Below, piece by piece: positions 1 to 12,741 of a stretch of DNA of 64,000 bases (its first letter is position 1; each line of letters opens with the position of its first letter). A model generated the notes under the pieces. The model saw only the letters and a list, made by a program, of their open reading frames with translations. It ran no database searches and was not told the DNA's origin. The position numbers and the translations under genes are program-made. The DNA is from Channallabes apus (Eukaryota; Chordata; Actinopteri; Siluriformes; Clariidae): NCBI GenBank assembly GCA_030522415.1, contig CM060114.1, forward strand, positions 28,152,804-28,216,803, given 5' to 3'.

Positions 1-1042
1 TACGTCTTAAGTGATGTACACTCCAGGTAAACGATGCATATGGGACATATCGAGTAGGTGTCTCTCTCAGACAGAACTGCCTCCTTAGAGAGCTAAGAAT
101 GAGGGCATGTCAATGCTCCGCCATCTTCCTCCTTAATCCTGGCCCGTGTGAAAGGATTAAACAATCCGGTCTAGCCCTCTCAACAGCCTCAAATCTTTAC
201 AGTGATCTGTTTTTTTTTATATCTTTTTTTTTGGTCTATGGTCCCATATAAACAACAGGGAAATAAGGAGCATAGACAAAACATCTGGCTCGGTTTACGT
301 CTCTCCTGACACCGTCCGTACAGGAGGCGGCTAACGAGATGGCTCATTTGCGGCAATGAATAGGCTTTTCCTTTAGAGTCTAAATCTGTTTGTCTCGGAG
401 GACTGTCGGCTCTTAGACACCAGGCAGTGTGTGAAGTTCACCTGCTCCTCTCAACCAGACAGGGAGGAAGAGAGGAGGGAGGAGGTGACAGAGAAAGCTT
501 GCAGAGACGGGGATGTTTGTTATCTTTACTTCCCCGTAGGAATTTCCTTCCCACATTTCCTTCAGGCTCGCATTCCACAGGCTAATCCAAAAAAAGAAAG
601 CCGTCTGACTCCTCCTGCTCAGCAGGGACAGAAGGTTCGAGCATCTTCTCCGGCATCACTGCCTCGATAACCTCATCAAAACCAGTTAAAGCCGAATCAT
701 TGGCAGCGCTGATACTGGTTTGGCCTTCTATTGGCTTATAAAAGTATGGAGATATTTTATCGGACATGCAACAACATTTTAAATCTTATCACAACTTTCT
801 AATTTACATTTTGCACCTGACAGCCTTCAAGTGATCTCTGTTCATTTGCAAAAATAATGGTTCCTGAGATTTGTAATGGTTTTATTGTATTGTCCTTTAA
901 CAAAAACAAAACAAAGACTGTTTAGAAGGCCATGTGTGTAAAACAGCAGACGTCCTCATTAGATAAGAGACACCTCATGTCTCAAGATTTTTTTTCCAAC
1001 CTATATACAGTACTGAACAATATGTATGCAAACACACTAATA
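1..1042. other. Non-coding stretch, no feature recognised
   Basis: By position this should be intron 1 of the TIMP gene and also synapsin intron. It holds T-rich runs near 209-231 and one TACAGTA motif at 1006-1012. A 61-codon minus-strand frame at 582-767 reads like protein but has no recognisable family and no splice support. Confidence 0.5.
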
Positions 1043-1497
1043 CAGTACTGTGCAAAAGTCTTGAGCCACCCGTCAGATTAAATGATGTGGATTATATTAA
1101 AGGGAAAAAAACTGTTTTACTGCTACAATCTGCCAAGTGCCCAAAAATACAATTTTAAAATTGCTCATTTACGTAACAGCCTCAGCAGCAACCTCATTTC
1201 CCCTCTCGTCCACTCGGCATTCAGCATCACTACTATACTAATCAACTGTCATCACCTGCACCTGTTTTTTGCATCATGCATCTGCATCATGCTTTTTTAT
1301 GCTTGAATGATTCATAGGTCACTGCGCGGCTTAACAAACGAAAAACCTTCCTCTGAAACAGGGACTGGACTGGAAATGTGAGACTGGAGAACTGTTCCTC
1401 AAGAGTACATTAAAAAATACAAGACAGTCTGACTGTTTGGAAGCATAATTATGTGAAAAAAATTAAGCATGACTCAATCCTTTTTTGCACAGTACTG
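1043..1497. mobile_element. Tc1-like non-autonomous element (MITE), 455 bp
   Basis: The left end reads CAGTACTGTGCAAAAG and the right end is its inverted counterpart, closing with GCACAGTACTG. TA dinucleotides flank both sides (1041-1042 and 1498-1499), the target duplication of the Tc1/mariner superfamily. The interior has no transposase-like frame, so it is non-autonomous. Its terminal triplets CAG and CTG are the same three bases found in the dispersed TA-CAG/CTG-TA footprints, making this family a candidate source. A second, solo end of the same type is at 59784. Confidence 0.8.
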
Positions 1498-1499
1498 TA

Positions 1500-3079
1500 G
1501 TTAAAATACACATATATAAATACAGTATAGATTAGGTCTGTATATGCAGTTTTGCATGTACAAAGTGGCAACACATTCCATGTATCATTCAACAAATTCC
1601 TAATGTGGACTGTGAATAAGACATGGAGGACTGCTTACCCCCAGTTACAGCCTCGCTGTTAATCATTTACTTAAATGAAAAAGAATTTTAAAAGATCCAA
1701 AGAGGACATGGAGGCAAAATATGTAAATGTGCCACCTTTAACGTTTCAGGTTAAATGATGTACCTTTGACCTTTTCCCTTGTATTCCCAGAAGGCTGTGG
1801 GTTTCCTAACCTTTGAACATTCCACTCTTCACTTTGGCTTTGACCCAAACCTGCATGTTTGTCCTTGCCAGACACGCTCCGTATTTGGTACAGTCCGGTT
1901 TGAACCACATGACTGCACACAAAGCGCCTCTCTCCGGCACCTTGGCTGGGATCCTTAAACATGAATTAAATCTCAAAGTGTGGGGCAAAACACTAATCTG
2001 GCACATGGTAGGTCTTAAGAAGGAATGTCACACTGAATAGACTATTTCAGTCGCACAGAATCGCTCTCGCTCTCTCTCACACTGCTGGTCAAAGATACAA
2101 GAGCACTGGAGATGCACTATGAAACTGAGTGATGATTTAGTACGATTTCTTTCAGCAGATGTTTGAGTGAGCTTATTTCTGACAATAAATATGTTTGCAC
2201 ATGCAAAGGGAATGTGCACTGTTCCTATCATTAGAGTGGTTGCCAGATGATTAAAAAAAAAAAAAAAAAAACACCTTATGAATTTATTAAACTTTTATTA
2301 GAAGCCTAAAGCTATTCTTAGAGTGCTAATATAAATAGTTACAGTATACTAACCGGCCAGATAGGAATCCAGATTTCTAAATTGATTTCCTGGCGCGTGA
2401 GATTTTGCAGTGGTTAACAGGATTTCTGCTCTGTAGCTAAAACATATCGATCAGGTTCTCTTCAAGCACATTAGGTTTAATGATCCTCCGTGTAGGAACT
2501 GAACGCACTCTACAGCCGTAAGCCAAATGAAATGCAATAACCACTTTGCACAACTGTTTTACGATTACAGAGGCCCTTGGAAAAGGGGATTGTCTAATGC
2601 TTGCAGCATCATAGACAGACTGTTTTTATAGCCAGAGTTACTATATGATAGGCAACGAGTGTAACCATGTCGGAGGAAATTAGGCCCAATCAGTCACAGC
2701 TTTACTTTAAATAAAAGACATTACATTACTTTAAACAAAAGAAAGCGAGTGCCAGGATCCGCCTGGTGTTTCCCAAGGAACCCTGCGGAGCATCAGTGGT
2801 TAACTGCAGGAAGAAGCGTGTTCTCTGTCTTACTGTATGTTTCAGCCATGACATACTTCCTGTTTTCTTGGTCTTGACCTTTTAGCTGGGTTTCTGTATA
2901 GAACATGTTCAGGATCATGCAGATCCACATCCAGACTGAGGGCAAAACCTGGGACAGTATTGGTTTTTTTTTTTGGTTAATTGGTCTTTAATTGGTCTCC
3001 AATGTTGGTCTGGATTGTCTGTTTTTGTGTAGCAGGAAATAAACTGTCATAAGGGCAATATGGTTTTATGATCAAATAC
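1500..3079. other. Intron stretch, nothing recognised
   Basis: No coding or clear mobile feature is visible. It contains a poly-A run near 2251-2270 and motif sites at 1521, 2340 and 2831. Frames on both strands at 1738-2040 overlap one another and match no family known to me; they do not resemble TIMP exon 2. Confidence 0.5.
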
Positions 3080-3090
3080 GTTGTCATGGT

Positions 3091-3404
3091 GGTGGTGGCG
3101 CGGTGGTGTAGTGGTTAGTACTGTCGACGTGCACCAGCAGGGTCCGGGTTTGATTCCCTGTCTCTGTGTGCATAAAGTTTGCATGTTCTCTCCGTGCTTG
3201 GTGGGTTTCCGCCCACATTCCAAAGACATGTACAGGAGGTTAGGTTAATCGATGTTCGCAAATTGCCCGTAGGGTGTGTATGTGTGTACCCTGCAATGGA
3301 TTGGCACCCTGTCCAGGGTGTACCTGCCTTGTGTCCTAAGCTTCCTGGGATAGGCTCCTGAATACAGGATGAAGCGGTATAGAAGATGGATGAGTGAGTG
3401 AGAA
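3091..3404 (+). mobile_element. Mermaid-like tRNA-derived SINE
   Basis: The head carries an RNA polymerase III A-box-like block (GGTGTAGTGGTTAG) and a B-box-like block (GGGTTTGATTCC). A long conserved body follows, ending in the ATGGATTGGCACCCTGTCC and GATAGGCTCC blocks and a GATGAGTGAGTG tail. It is flanked by GTTGTCATGGT (3080-3090) and GTTGTTATGGT (3405-3415), an 11-bp target duplication with one mismatch, which shows retroposition. The family name Mermaid is my recognition and was not searched. Confidence 0.85.
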
Positions 3405-3415
3405 GTTGTTATGGT

Positions 3416-4756
3416 TATCAATGCATTGATTTTTCCCTGATCATAATCATTCATCTCCAATGACTTTTAATCCAAACCTCAATAAATTTAAGAAACAATA
3501 AGGCTTGTATTATTGTTACTTGAAACAGATGGGTTCTGTTAGTGCAAAGTCCAGAAAGAAAGGGGAAAAAAGCTTTAGGGTTTCAAATAATAGAAAAAAT
3601 ATTATTGTGCACACTTAAATAATGAGCCAGGGTTTCAACGGATGTGTTACGTTCCTAAACTCCATACCGAGGGAGTCGTGGAATTCATATTACCATTTAA
3701 AACGTTCTCTGGCTGAATAAGAACGAGGGCTTTTGAAATCGTACTTGTTGGAAGTTGGTCTTTTCCTCCAGGTTGTTTGCTTTCATCAAGAGCGCACATA
3801 CAGACGCGGTACTGGCAGGCTTCCCGACACAACTGCACACTTTGATTTCCTCAAAAGGATTAAAATGTTGCTTTTGGGATTTCTTATTTTCTTTCATCAG
3901 TGATGTTTCTCTACTTAACTAATAAAAAGCATCAAGTCTGAAGGTTCTCCGATTAAAAAAAAAAAGTTATCACAAGTTTATTTGGATGGATAATGGGAAG
4001 TATTTTTTTCTTGCGCATACCATCGTGATGCAATAAAGTGACAGAGGTCATTCAGTCTTAATGAGAACTAGAGATTTCTACAGATTGTGAGTGAAGCAAC
4101 TGTAAACAATGGGAAAGTGGGTGGGACAAATGTTGATCTATGTTTAATTTTACACAATTGAGAAGCAAAGCAATGCGCCAGCAATTTTCAATTAGCTGCA
4201 CTTGACATACTCGTGCATCATTTCTTGTACAGCACACGTGGCTATTTACAGACTCGTGTTTCACTTCAGAATAGTTTTAGGAAGAAATGTGATTTTTGAC
4301 AGCAAGAGTGGATTTACATAGGTTAATCAGTTTAATTTAATAGAAGAGAAATAATGCAGATGTTTTAGATATACTGGAACTTGATCACACTTACTCTACG
4401 AAATTCACAAAACTTGCAATTAGAAATGTGTCCGGATTTAGATTCTGTTTACGACTAAGCCATGTAAAATTCACTGCATTTGGAAAAATTACTCTAGAAA
4501 AAACGAAACTCTGTTAAGTCTGTTAATTCCCTTTTCTTTTTTCAGTGTATTCTATCATTCATTCATTCATTATCTCAAATCTCTTGTAGACCTCAATGCA
4601 ACTTCCACTTTAGTTCATTGTATTTTTGGAATCTGATATTCTTCTGAGAAATAAAACATTAAAAGTAGTCATCAGAAAGTTTATAAATAATTAGACTGAA
4701 TTAGATGCAAGATCAGATTACAAAACCAGTGTGCTTAGTTCCATCCTGGAATATAG

Positions 4757-4789
<33 letters not shown>

Positions 4790-5364
4790 AAACACTTCTT
4801 GGCACCTCACTAGTGGCAGCCTGTTGCACACCCGTCCACCCTGGTGTGTTCTTTTTAGTATTTATTTATTTATTGTGCTGATTATCTTTCACATTATTTT
4901 TGCTTTTGTATTTTTCGCAACACTATACTGTATATCTTAAATGTTTTTTTTTCTTTTCTTAGTTCTGATCATAATCAATGGTCATTCATTCATTCATTTC
5001 AGTCTCTCTTTTATTAATATTTCAACTTGCTGCCACTATTATCATTATTATTACTACTTCAACCTGCTGGTGCACCATATGTCCAGTTTCATAAGTTCCC
5101 ATCTGTACAGTATGTCCATACGATGATCATGCACGTGGACATGGAAATAGTATATTCTTAGAATTTTTACCTCATTAATGCAGTTTAAGTTATAAACAGA
5201 GCATCTTTGGATTTTCTTTTTTTAAATGAACCCTTTTTGCATTGCGATGTTTGTTGTATAAAATGTGAACTGGCTGCTGTAACGATACAATATTCCTTTG
5301 GGATAAATCTATCTTTAATGCTTTAAGCGGTTAATGTGTACATGTATTTCTCTGTCCTGTCCCG
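3416..5364. other. Intron stretch with an (AAAT)n microsatellite
   Basis: A short AAAT array lies at about 4762-4790 and TTTA/ATTC repeats near 4558-4573 and 4858-4875. No exon or mobile element is recognised. Minus-strand frames at 3647-3897 have no family resemblance. Confidence 0.5.
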
Positions 5365-5365
5365 G

Positions 5366-5485
5366 GCAGCAGTTTCTCAACGGTTAAGACTCTGGGTTAC
5401 TGATTAAAAGCTCGGACACCTTCAAGCTGCCCCTCTTTGGCCTTCAAGCAAAGGCTTTAACCCTCCGTGCTCCAGGGTGGGGGGT
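5366..5485 (+). repeat. SINE fragment, tRNA-like head
   Basis: The order CAACGGTTAAGACTCTGGGT, then a distorted B-box region, then GCAAAGGCTTTAACCCTCCGTGCTCCAGGG matches the same-order blocks of the tRNA-derived repeats at 9395-9550 and 29310-29500 on the other strand. It is degenerate. Confidence 0.5.
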
Positions 5486-5739
5486 CCGACCACAAAACTC
5501 CTAATAAGCCGGGATGGAAGTAATGCAATGTATAATGAATATATGTGACAAATCAATGCTTCTTCAGCTTTCAAGGATCTGTGTAGAGATGCTGCTCTCT
5601 CTCTCTCTCTCTCCATCTTTCATCAGAAAGTCCAGCTGTGCTTCAGTGTGAAGCTGGTAAAATGATCAGCCAGGTTTATTACTCAGAAGGCGCCCATTTG
5701 TTCATGAGGAAGAAGAAGAAAACACACAACAACAACTCA

Positions 5740-6460
5740 GTGCCAGCGCCGTGGCCGTGTTGCCATGGCGACCGTTAACTCTTCCCTCTCTTAACTTTTC
5801 CTAAGTGCGTAGTGAGCGGGTGTAGCGCGCAGGGACGCGCACGGAGCCTCACAGCGCAACCTGCTGAATGCATGTCGTGCCAAAATATTAGAAACGACCG
5901 GTGCACTACTACCCAGCGCGTGCGTGCGTGCCTGACTCTCTTTCTTTTTTTCTATACCATACTCCACGTGCACCATGCCCAAGTCCAGTCTCGAGTCGCA
6001 CGTGTTTCTGTGAACTTTAAACAACTTAAGTGTGGGTGTGAGTGCGGTAGAGCGAGCGCGTCTTACCGATATCCGAGTTGCAGAAGGCGTCCTGCGGGTG
6101 CGTGAGCGCGCACGAGCAAGCCTCCAGCTCGTCCACGCGCAAGCTGCTGAACACGAACAGCAGGCTGAGCAGCTGGTAGCCGGATTTCATCTTCTCTTCT
6201 TGCGTTTATATATTAATTATATATTTTATTCGCGTCGAGTCTCTTATTGCCGTTCTTCTTCTTCTCTCTCTAAGCGTGATCCAGAGAAGTGTGTGTATGT
6301 GTGCGCGCGCGCCTGCTCGAGCTTGAGTGCTGTGTGCGAGAGAGAGCGCGCGCCGCTTCAGTTATAGGTGCGCAGCTGTGCAACGCCCCCCCTCCCTCAC
6401 ACACAGGCGTCGCGGCCAAACAGCCAATCAGAGCGTCGATGATGCCATTCCAATTAAACA
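5740..6460 (-). promoter_or_regulatory. CpG-rich promoter region of the nested TIMP gene
   Basis: CG dinucleotides are concentrated here, unlike the A+T-rich surroundings. Reading toward the gene on the minus strand, a CCAAT element (ATTGGCT; plus strand 6421-6427) is followed about 55 bp later by a TATAA-like block (CTATAAC; plus strand about 6361-6367). Initiation would then be near 6335, giving a 5' leader of about 145 nt before the start codon at 6190. A second A+T-rich TATATA block at 6205-6225 lies too close to the start codon to be the TATA box. Start site and elements are inferred from spacing only. Confidence 0.6.
6067..6190 (-). CDS. timp3: TIMP (metalloproteinase inhibitor), exon 1, timp3-like
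   Basis: This is the first coding exon of a tissue inhibitor of metalloproteinases, a secreted inhibitor that binds the catalytic zinc of matrix metalloproteinases through its mature N-terminal Cys. The ATG at 6190 opens a hydrophobic signal peptide of about 24 residues. The mature start CSC follows, then the diagnostic HPQDAFCNSDI block, which is the form I know from TIMP-3 (TIMP-2 has HPQQAFCNAD). The exon ends in phase 1 at a good GTAAGA donor (6066-6061). Only this exon is present: I looked for the IRAK, CNF/CDF and WYRG blocks of later exons down to position 1 and did not find them, so intron 1 exceeds 6 kb. The gene is antisense inside a synapsin intron, the conserved vertebrate TIMP-in-synapsin nesting, and its synapsin III host supports TIMP-3. 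The ALT after CSC differs from the usual SPS. The family is certain, the paralogue likely. Confidence 0.85.
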
Positions 6461-7272
6461 TGGAACTGGGAATGACGTAGTGAAAATTGACTTCACTCAC
6501 TACTGCTTTTTAAAAAAGAGGAGAGAGAGAAAAAAAAAGAAACAGAAAACCCTCCAAGAACAAACCCTTTGCTTCTTCTTTGAGGTTGGAAGATATGCTT
6601 CATCACCATGAGCCATCAGGAAGGCTACACCCCAAATCACATGTTACCTCAGAAACACTTTGTAAATAAAAAAAAGTGTCTCAGAACCACAGCACACACA
6701 AATTAGCAGACATTTCAGGTAAATGTGTGCTACAATTAGAGCAGTATTAGTATACTGCAGTGAATACAGTGGAGCCAAAAGAGGTCTTTAAAAAACAAGT
6801 GACTCTGTCTATATAAATAAAAGAAATGTTTTGTGTCACTCTTTCAATGATACCTTTATGTTTTATATGTTGGAAGACCCGAAACCAGACTTAGAAAATT
6901 TTCCGAGTGTATGTCTGTCTGTACTGTATGTCTGTCCAGCCAGATTTTGTCACAGCGTCACACGAAACTGGATGAACAGAATTCAGTGAAACTTTGCCAG
7001 TCCATAGGTATTTGCCTGAGGTTAAACATGTGCCATAAATCAAAATTTTGAGTAGAAGTGAAGTTATGAGCAGTGAAGTTATGTGCCTGATTAGAAACTG
7101 GAAGTTCTGATGTCGGCGTACTCCGACATGTATGTATCTGTCTAAAGTTTGACCTGGAACATAAGTGAAATCAAAATTTTAAGTAAAAGCGATGTCGTGG
7201 TCAAGGTGTAAGATACTGAGAGTTCTGCTGTACTGATTGCATTATAGCTGATCAGATTATTTTTAGCTTTAT
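6461..7272. other. Intron stretch, low-level repeat similarity only
   Basis: A purine-rich run lies at 6518-6545. The 6860-7200 section contains short reiterated phrases (AGAAGTGAAGTTATG twice near 7055-7082) and may be an old repeat I cannot name. No gene is seen. Confidence 0.4.
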
Positions 7273-7284
7273 ATAAAGTGTATA

Positions 7285-7647
7285 GGCGCGGTGGTGTAGT
7301 GGTTAGCACTGTCGCCTTGCACCTCCAGGGTCTGGGTTCGATTCCCCGGCCAGGCTTGATTCCCGTCTCTGTGTGCATGGAGTTTGCATGTTCTCCCCGT
7401 GCTTGGTGGGTTTCCTCCGGGTACTCCGGTTTCCTCCCACAGTCCAAAGATATGCAGGTTAGGCTAATTGGCGTTCCTAAATTGCCCGTAGTGTGTGATT
7501 GGGTGTGTGTATGTGTGTGTGCCCTGCGATGGATTGGCACCCTGTCCAGGGTGTACCCCGCCTAGTGCCCGAAGTCTCCTGGGATAGGCTCCAGGCCACC
7601 CGCGACCCTGAACACAGGATTAAGCGGTATAGAAGATGAATGAATGA
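7285..7647 (+). mobile_element. Mermaid-like SINE, near full length, young subfamily
   Basis: Head GGCGCGGTGGTGTAGTGG with clear A and B boxes, long conserved body, and tail AGAAGATGAATGAATGA. It carries a partly doubled GATTCCC segment (about 7337-7365) shared with the copies at 25985, 32969, 38521 and 47527. Perfect 12-bp target duplication ATAAAGTGTATA at 7273-7284 and 7648-7659. Confidence 0.92.
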
Positions 7648-7784
7648 ATAAAGTGTATATATGTGTGTGTGTGTGAACAAAATTCATAAAGGGGCAGGGT
7701 TTGTACAGTTGGGCGACATCAACTTTTATGTCATACTGTGAGCATGCCACAGGCGTTCCTCTCTCACTCTAACAGTAGCCAGGA

Positions 7785-7802
7785 TCATTCAGGTTCGATT
7801 CT

Positions 7803-7872
<70 letters not shown>

Positions 7873-8110
7873 TGCGTGTGTGCGCGTGTGTGGAGTTTGC
7901 ATCTTCTCTCCTTGCTTGGTGGGTTTTCTCCAAGTTTTCCAGGTTGCTCTCGTGCAATAAGATTGGCGTTTCCAAATCACCCGTAGTGTATGCTTTGGTG
8001 TGTGAATACGTGAGTGCGTCCAGGGAGTACCCTGCCTTATGCCTTAAGTTTCCTGGGATAGGCTCCAGGCATCCCCCAAGCACAGCTTGGCACAGGATAA
8101 GTGATATAAA
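7785..8110 (+). mobile_element. Mermaid-like SINE expanded by a GT microsatellite
   Basis: A B-box-like GGTTCGATTCTC is followed by a (GT)n array at about 7807-7892 with CG interruptions near its end. The SINE body then continues (GAGTTTGCATCTTCTC, CCTGGGATAGGCTCCAGG). The array has grown from the GTCTCTGTGTGTG part of the element. The A-box region is eroded. Frames through the array are artefacts. Confidence 0.75.
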
Positions 8111-9394
8111 CAAAACAATGGATTGATGATATACATCTGAGGTGTGCTCCATTTATAACTTTGTATTCAGTTTTTTTAAGTAACATGCTTTTAACTACAT
8201 CCTGTATATTCAAGATTCAAAAATTGGGTATACCCTGTAATAGTCTTCTGAATAAAGAGTCAAAAGAAGTTCATGACCCTATGACATGTTATTTACTGTA
8301 GATCAGATATGAGTAGTGATGAATATGACCACAAAAGATGCAAAAGCAGTTGAGGATGAGCATAGAGGATCTCTATCAGTACTTATATTTTAGTTGCTTG
8401 TGATGATAAAGGAACATCTTGTTATTTCCACTGAAGCAAAATTATAATGCTAGACCATACAAATTATACTTGTATTGTTTTTACTACTGTACCATGTGGC
8501 AAACTACTGTTAAATACAGGATTTATTTATAACTAAAGAATAAACAATGCAAAGTTGCACTGGTGCCAACATCCTGATGCCAGACACTACAGCATACTCC
8601 CAGAGGGAGAACCTACGCAATATTATGCTTTATGTTATATGCATTGTAATGCAGGAAATGCAATGTAAAATATTTAAACAATTCTTTAAGGCACTACATT
8701 TACTTATATACAGAGCTTTACTTTTCTTTTTTTTACAGCACTGAAGGCAAGGCAATGATGAAACATTTTTGCAGTTTGTTTAATCCACCACATTGCCAGT
8801 TCTCTGCTGTTACCATTGCCTTGAAAGTAGAAATGCACATGTCTCCCAATAAGGTAAAAGTACAGGGAAGAAACCTTCTAATCCTCTCCAGAGAACCCGA
8901 ATTCTTGAATTAATCAAATTAGGCTTGATTGTTTCTTTCTCCCTGCTTTTATATTTTATGTAAGTGTTTAGAAGAGTAGAGCAGCGATATCGCTCTGAAG
9001 GCTTGAGCACAGGCTTGTGTAACATCAGTGAGAGGGATCCAAGGCCCTCAACCTTTAACTTTTACATTAATTCACTGTTAATTTGTTGCAGCCTGTAAAT
9101 GGTTTTAGAGAAAGTTAACATGCTTTACAGTTGTTTTATTACTAATGTGTTGCTTAATTACAGTGTAGTGAAAAATATTGAAAAAGTTCTATACGAATAT
9201 GCAAAATACACAGTATGAGTGATCAGAAAAGTTTGCATAAAAAGCGAGATAAGTTGAAATGTAAACTGTAAAATGTTGGGTGAGTTCAAGGGTTTTATTT
9301 ATACTAATTTGTTAAATTCCTTTGTTTAATCCTTCAGGCAGTATCAAGGTATACAGTATATGTTTACAGTATATCCCAGGTTCTTGTTAGTAAG
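8111..9394. other. Intron stretch, nothing recognised
   Basis: A+T-rich sequence without a recognised exon or repeat. Motif sites occur at 8294, 8485 and two near 9352-9375. Confidence 0.5.
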
Positions 9395-9550
9395 CTTGGG
9401 TCAGAGTTCATTATATGGCATCCCCTGGAGCAGACAGGGTTAAGGGCCTTGCTCAAGGACCCAAGAGCGTCAACGTGAAGGAACTGGGGCTCGAACCGCC
9501 GACCTTCCGATCAGTAACTCAGAGCCTTAACGCACTAAGCCATCACTGTC
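9395..9550 (-). repeat. tRNA-derived SINE fragment
   Basis: On the minus strand: a GCTTAGTGCGTTAAGGCTC A-box region, GGCGGTTCGAGCCCCAG B box, then CTTGAGCAAGGCCCTTAACCC and CTGCTCCAGGGGATGCC. Further copies are at 29310-29500 and, interrupted, at 24085-24850. Confidence 0.75.
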
Positions 9551-9751
9551 CAAGTATATTATCTTAAATATGATATCCCAAGTATATTATATTAAAGTAT
9601 CTGGCTGTGCCACCAGGGAAGAAGAACTTCATAGATGTGATAATCTGGTCATTCAATACATTCAGGTTGTCATCTGACTTCATTTTATTGCCACATGCCA
9701 TTGCTGAACCTAGACCTGACCAACTGAAGCAACCCCAGATCATAACAGAGG

Positions 9752-9957
9752 TGAACAGAGGTAGCTCAGTGGTTAAGGCATTGGACTACGGTTCGGAAGA
9801 TCCCAGGTTCAAACCCCACAACCACCAAGTTGCCACTGTTGGGCCCTTGAGCAAGGCCCTTAACCCTCAACTGCTCAGATGTACTGTATAATGAGATAAA
9901 AATGTAAGTCGCTCTGGATAAGAGCGTCTGCCAAATGCCTAAATGTAAATGTAACAC
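9752..9957 (+). mobile_element. tRNA-derived SINE with an inserted footprint
   Basis: The head GGTAGCTCAGTGGTTAAGGC (A box) and CCAGGTTCAAACCCC (B box) lead to CTTGAGCAAGGCCCTTAACC and the tail block GTCGCTCTGGATAAGAGCG. The same element lies inverted at 17055-17255. This copy has a 5-bp extra CTGTA at a TA (motif at 9882-9888), absent from the other. Confidence 0.88.
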
Positions 9958-11265
9958 TGCGTCCAGAGGCTTGTACAGTCGGCAAACCACTTGATCTCAT
10001 GTCCTTTTTTCATCGCTCCAAAGTTCCGTCTTGAAATTTTTTTTTATTATTCTGACTAACAAGTGGATTCTTATGGCTACTCAACTGTTTAGTCCTAATC
10101 TTGTAAGTTCTGTTCACTTTTCGAGTGTTGAAATGCTCTTACTTTCACTATTAAACATACAGTAGCTATGATTTCTGCACTAAATTTGTATTCTGTTGAC
10201 TGATGATGATCTTTACCACAACTAAACCAATTATTAAGCAAAGAAGCATGTAACCAAAAAACAAAAGGATCTATCATTTTACTTTAAAAAAGACTTTTTA
10301 AAGAACTGTACATGACCTTTGTACTGCGTATGTAAGGCAGCAGGGATTGCATACGTATGAACAGTTCTGAGAATTGTACAATTAATTTTTTTTCCCCTTA
10401 ACCTTTATTCCTTTTTTCTTTAAAAGGTCACGGTGTACATACAGTACCATTGAACTTCTGTTTCACAGACATGCCGACTCATTGAAAAGTACACGGGGAA
10501 CACAATAGTATTTTGCCAGTAGTACATTCTGCTTGGATTGTGCAATGCGGATGCCTGTGCAAAAGAATAAAGTTCAACATTTCGTGCAGATATGATGTGA
10601 CGGTTGATGCTCATGCTTATCACCGTCATACAGCAGTTTCCTGTGTAATGTAATGTTCATTCTGAGCCCACCTACTGTACTCATGAACATTTTGAGGAAT
10701 GTGGTACTGTACAGTATATCCTCTTGGTGTTATTTCAGTCTTCCGCAGTTACTCGGCATGGATATTACATACTGCATGAAAAAGAAATCAGCATTGTGCC
10801 AACATTATTATAACTTTAATACACAAAGATTATAAAGGTGGATTAAATGTTTCATCACATAATCAAACAACAGGAATAAACTTTAGTAATGTCTAATTTT
10901 TTTTTGTTCAAATATGTCAAAATATGCACAAAACAAACATAAAAAACCCCTACAATGCATTATTTCAGATTTACTGTACACTTCCATCATTTTCACATAC
11001 TGTAGGCCTTTATTGTAGACAATGTCTATTGTATTATGTCACATATTATCAGGTAACATGGGCTTTGAATTTAAGAAAACCTTTAGGGCACAAAAGTGGA
11101 AAGGATGCATTAATGATCATCTCTATCACGTATAACATTTTACATTTTATTATTGTGGTAATATTTTATGTGCAAATCCCTCGGGCGTCTATAAATCACT
11201 ATATCCATCCATCCAATTTACTAGCCATCAATGTTTTTTTTTTTTAATTATTATTATATTTAAAT
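9958..11265. other. Intron stretch with several TACTGTA motifs
   Basis: No gene or mobile element recognised. It carries motif sites at about 10160, 10438, 10673, a stacked pair at 10705-10716, 10972 and 10999. A T-run lies at about 11234-11246. Confidence 0.45.
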
Positions 11266-11267
11266 TC

Positions 11268-11745
11268 ATGACGAGGTGTTTAAGTCAAAACGGGACTTGT
11301 GATGAAATTTAGTGCTCTCAGACGCAGTAAAATATTTGAATGGAGCAAACCTCACTGCATGTCTGCAGGAACTGTATGCACAATCATTCACCAACACCAC
11401 TTGCATGTGACAGGAACTCGGCTGGGAATTATAGCAACATCCGCAGTATTGTACTGACCTTGTTCCAAGCTGTTTCCACATGTTTGGGCGATTAAAGGAG
11501 TTCCTTCGAGACCAGCATGTCAGATGTGAGCAGGGAATCCGATCATTTCAACCTGGATGGTATCCATGCGCAAATGAAACCATGGGATAAGTCTATTAGT
11601 GTAGCAGGGGGTTATATAGAGAAATAAATTATTCTGCACAATTAAAAGGCCCGCATTGACTTGGAGAGCATTTGTACAAACCAAATTAAATTAAAATAAT
11701 TTCATAAACAATAAAATCCTGGTTTGACTTGAATGTTGTTCATAC
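11268..11745 (+). mobile_element. Mariner relic, internally deleted
   Basis: The left end reads GAGGTGTTTAAGTCAAAACG and the right end GGTTTGACTTGAATGTTGTTCAT, inverted versions of the family ends. Inside are HTH-region (CAATCATTCACCAACACC) and C-terminal transposase phrases (TTAAAGGAGTTCCT, GGATGGTATCC) also present in the copies at 13735-14255 and 43975-44425. The central catalytic part is missing and the frame is broken. Confidence 0.8.
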
Positions 11746-12741
11746 TTTATATTAAAAAATATAAATTATTGCATAAATTAACATAAATTAATGTTCTTCC
11801 TTCTTTTTATTATTAATGATTGCAACATCTAACAGTGAGAGGTCAAAAATTGACTCTTTAACCTTACATAGTTATTACAACATTGGACTTCACTCTCTCA
11901 TCCTGGATCCTTCATGTATCCCATTATTCTTAATTAATGCTGCGTTTTATTTCTCTTGCCATTTCACTTACAACTCCTTCTGCCATTATTCGCCCACCTC
12001 TTCTTTCTCGTCGTGCCAGCAGCACTCAAGCCGGATCGTGGAAGGCTTCTTTGATATGCAAGGCTGCTTTTTGTCCGATAACATTTAGTTAGGGTTTTTT
12101 TTTTTTTTTTTTTTTTTTTTAACAGATCCGTAGAAACACAAGGACCATTTCTGAGAAGGCAATTCAGATGTAACCCAGGGCAACAGCCCCCACAAAAGGA
12201 GCTCTCCAAATTAGAGATGATGAAGTACGCTAAGGTGGATGTCAGATCAAAACCAAACCACTCAGCTTGTGCTTTCTGCTCTGTCTAACCGTTCGCCTGT
12301 ATGTATTTAGTCAGAAATGGAAATAACTGCTGTATAGCTTCATTAAAGAGTTCCTGAGGTGTGACAGCACAGAAACACCCGAGTAGAAATCTGATGATGT
12401 TGATAGGATGGAAGGAAACCTTCAACCGGCCTAAGCGAAACATACTGTATAGTGCTATACAAATTAAAGAGGTCTCGTTTATAATATTTCTCTGGCCGCG
12501 GAAAACTATTGGCTCACAATCAGAGCTTCAAAAATCATTTCATTTTGTTTCCTTTCCTTTTTGTTTTCTTTGCCACATTGCGGCTATTTTTAAGCTGTAA
12601 TTCCAGACATTAGTTACAATCGTATTTAACCATATGCTGTATTATTCCTGAAGTTGTGGACGTTCAGGAACGTATGTGTAGTACTATGTAAATGTCTTCG
12701 CTATACATCAGTGAATAATGCATATAATGCATCTTGAGATA
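11746..12741. other. Intron stretch with a poly-T run
   Basis: Apart from an approximately 30-base T run at 12091-12120, nothing is recognised. A motif site lies near 12443. Confidence 0.45.
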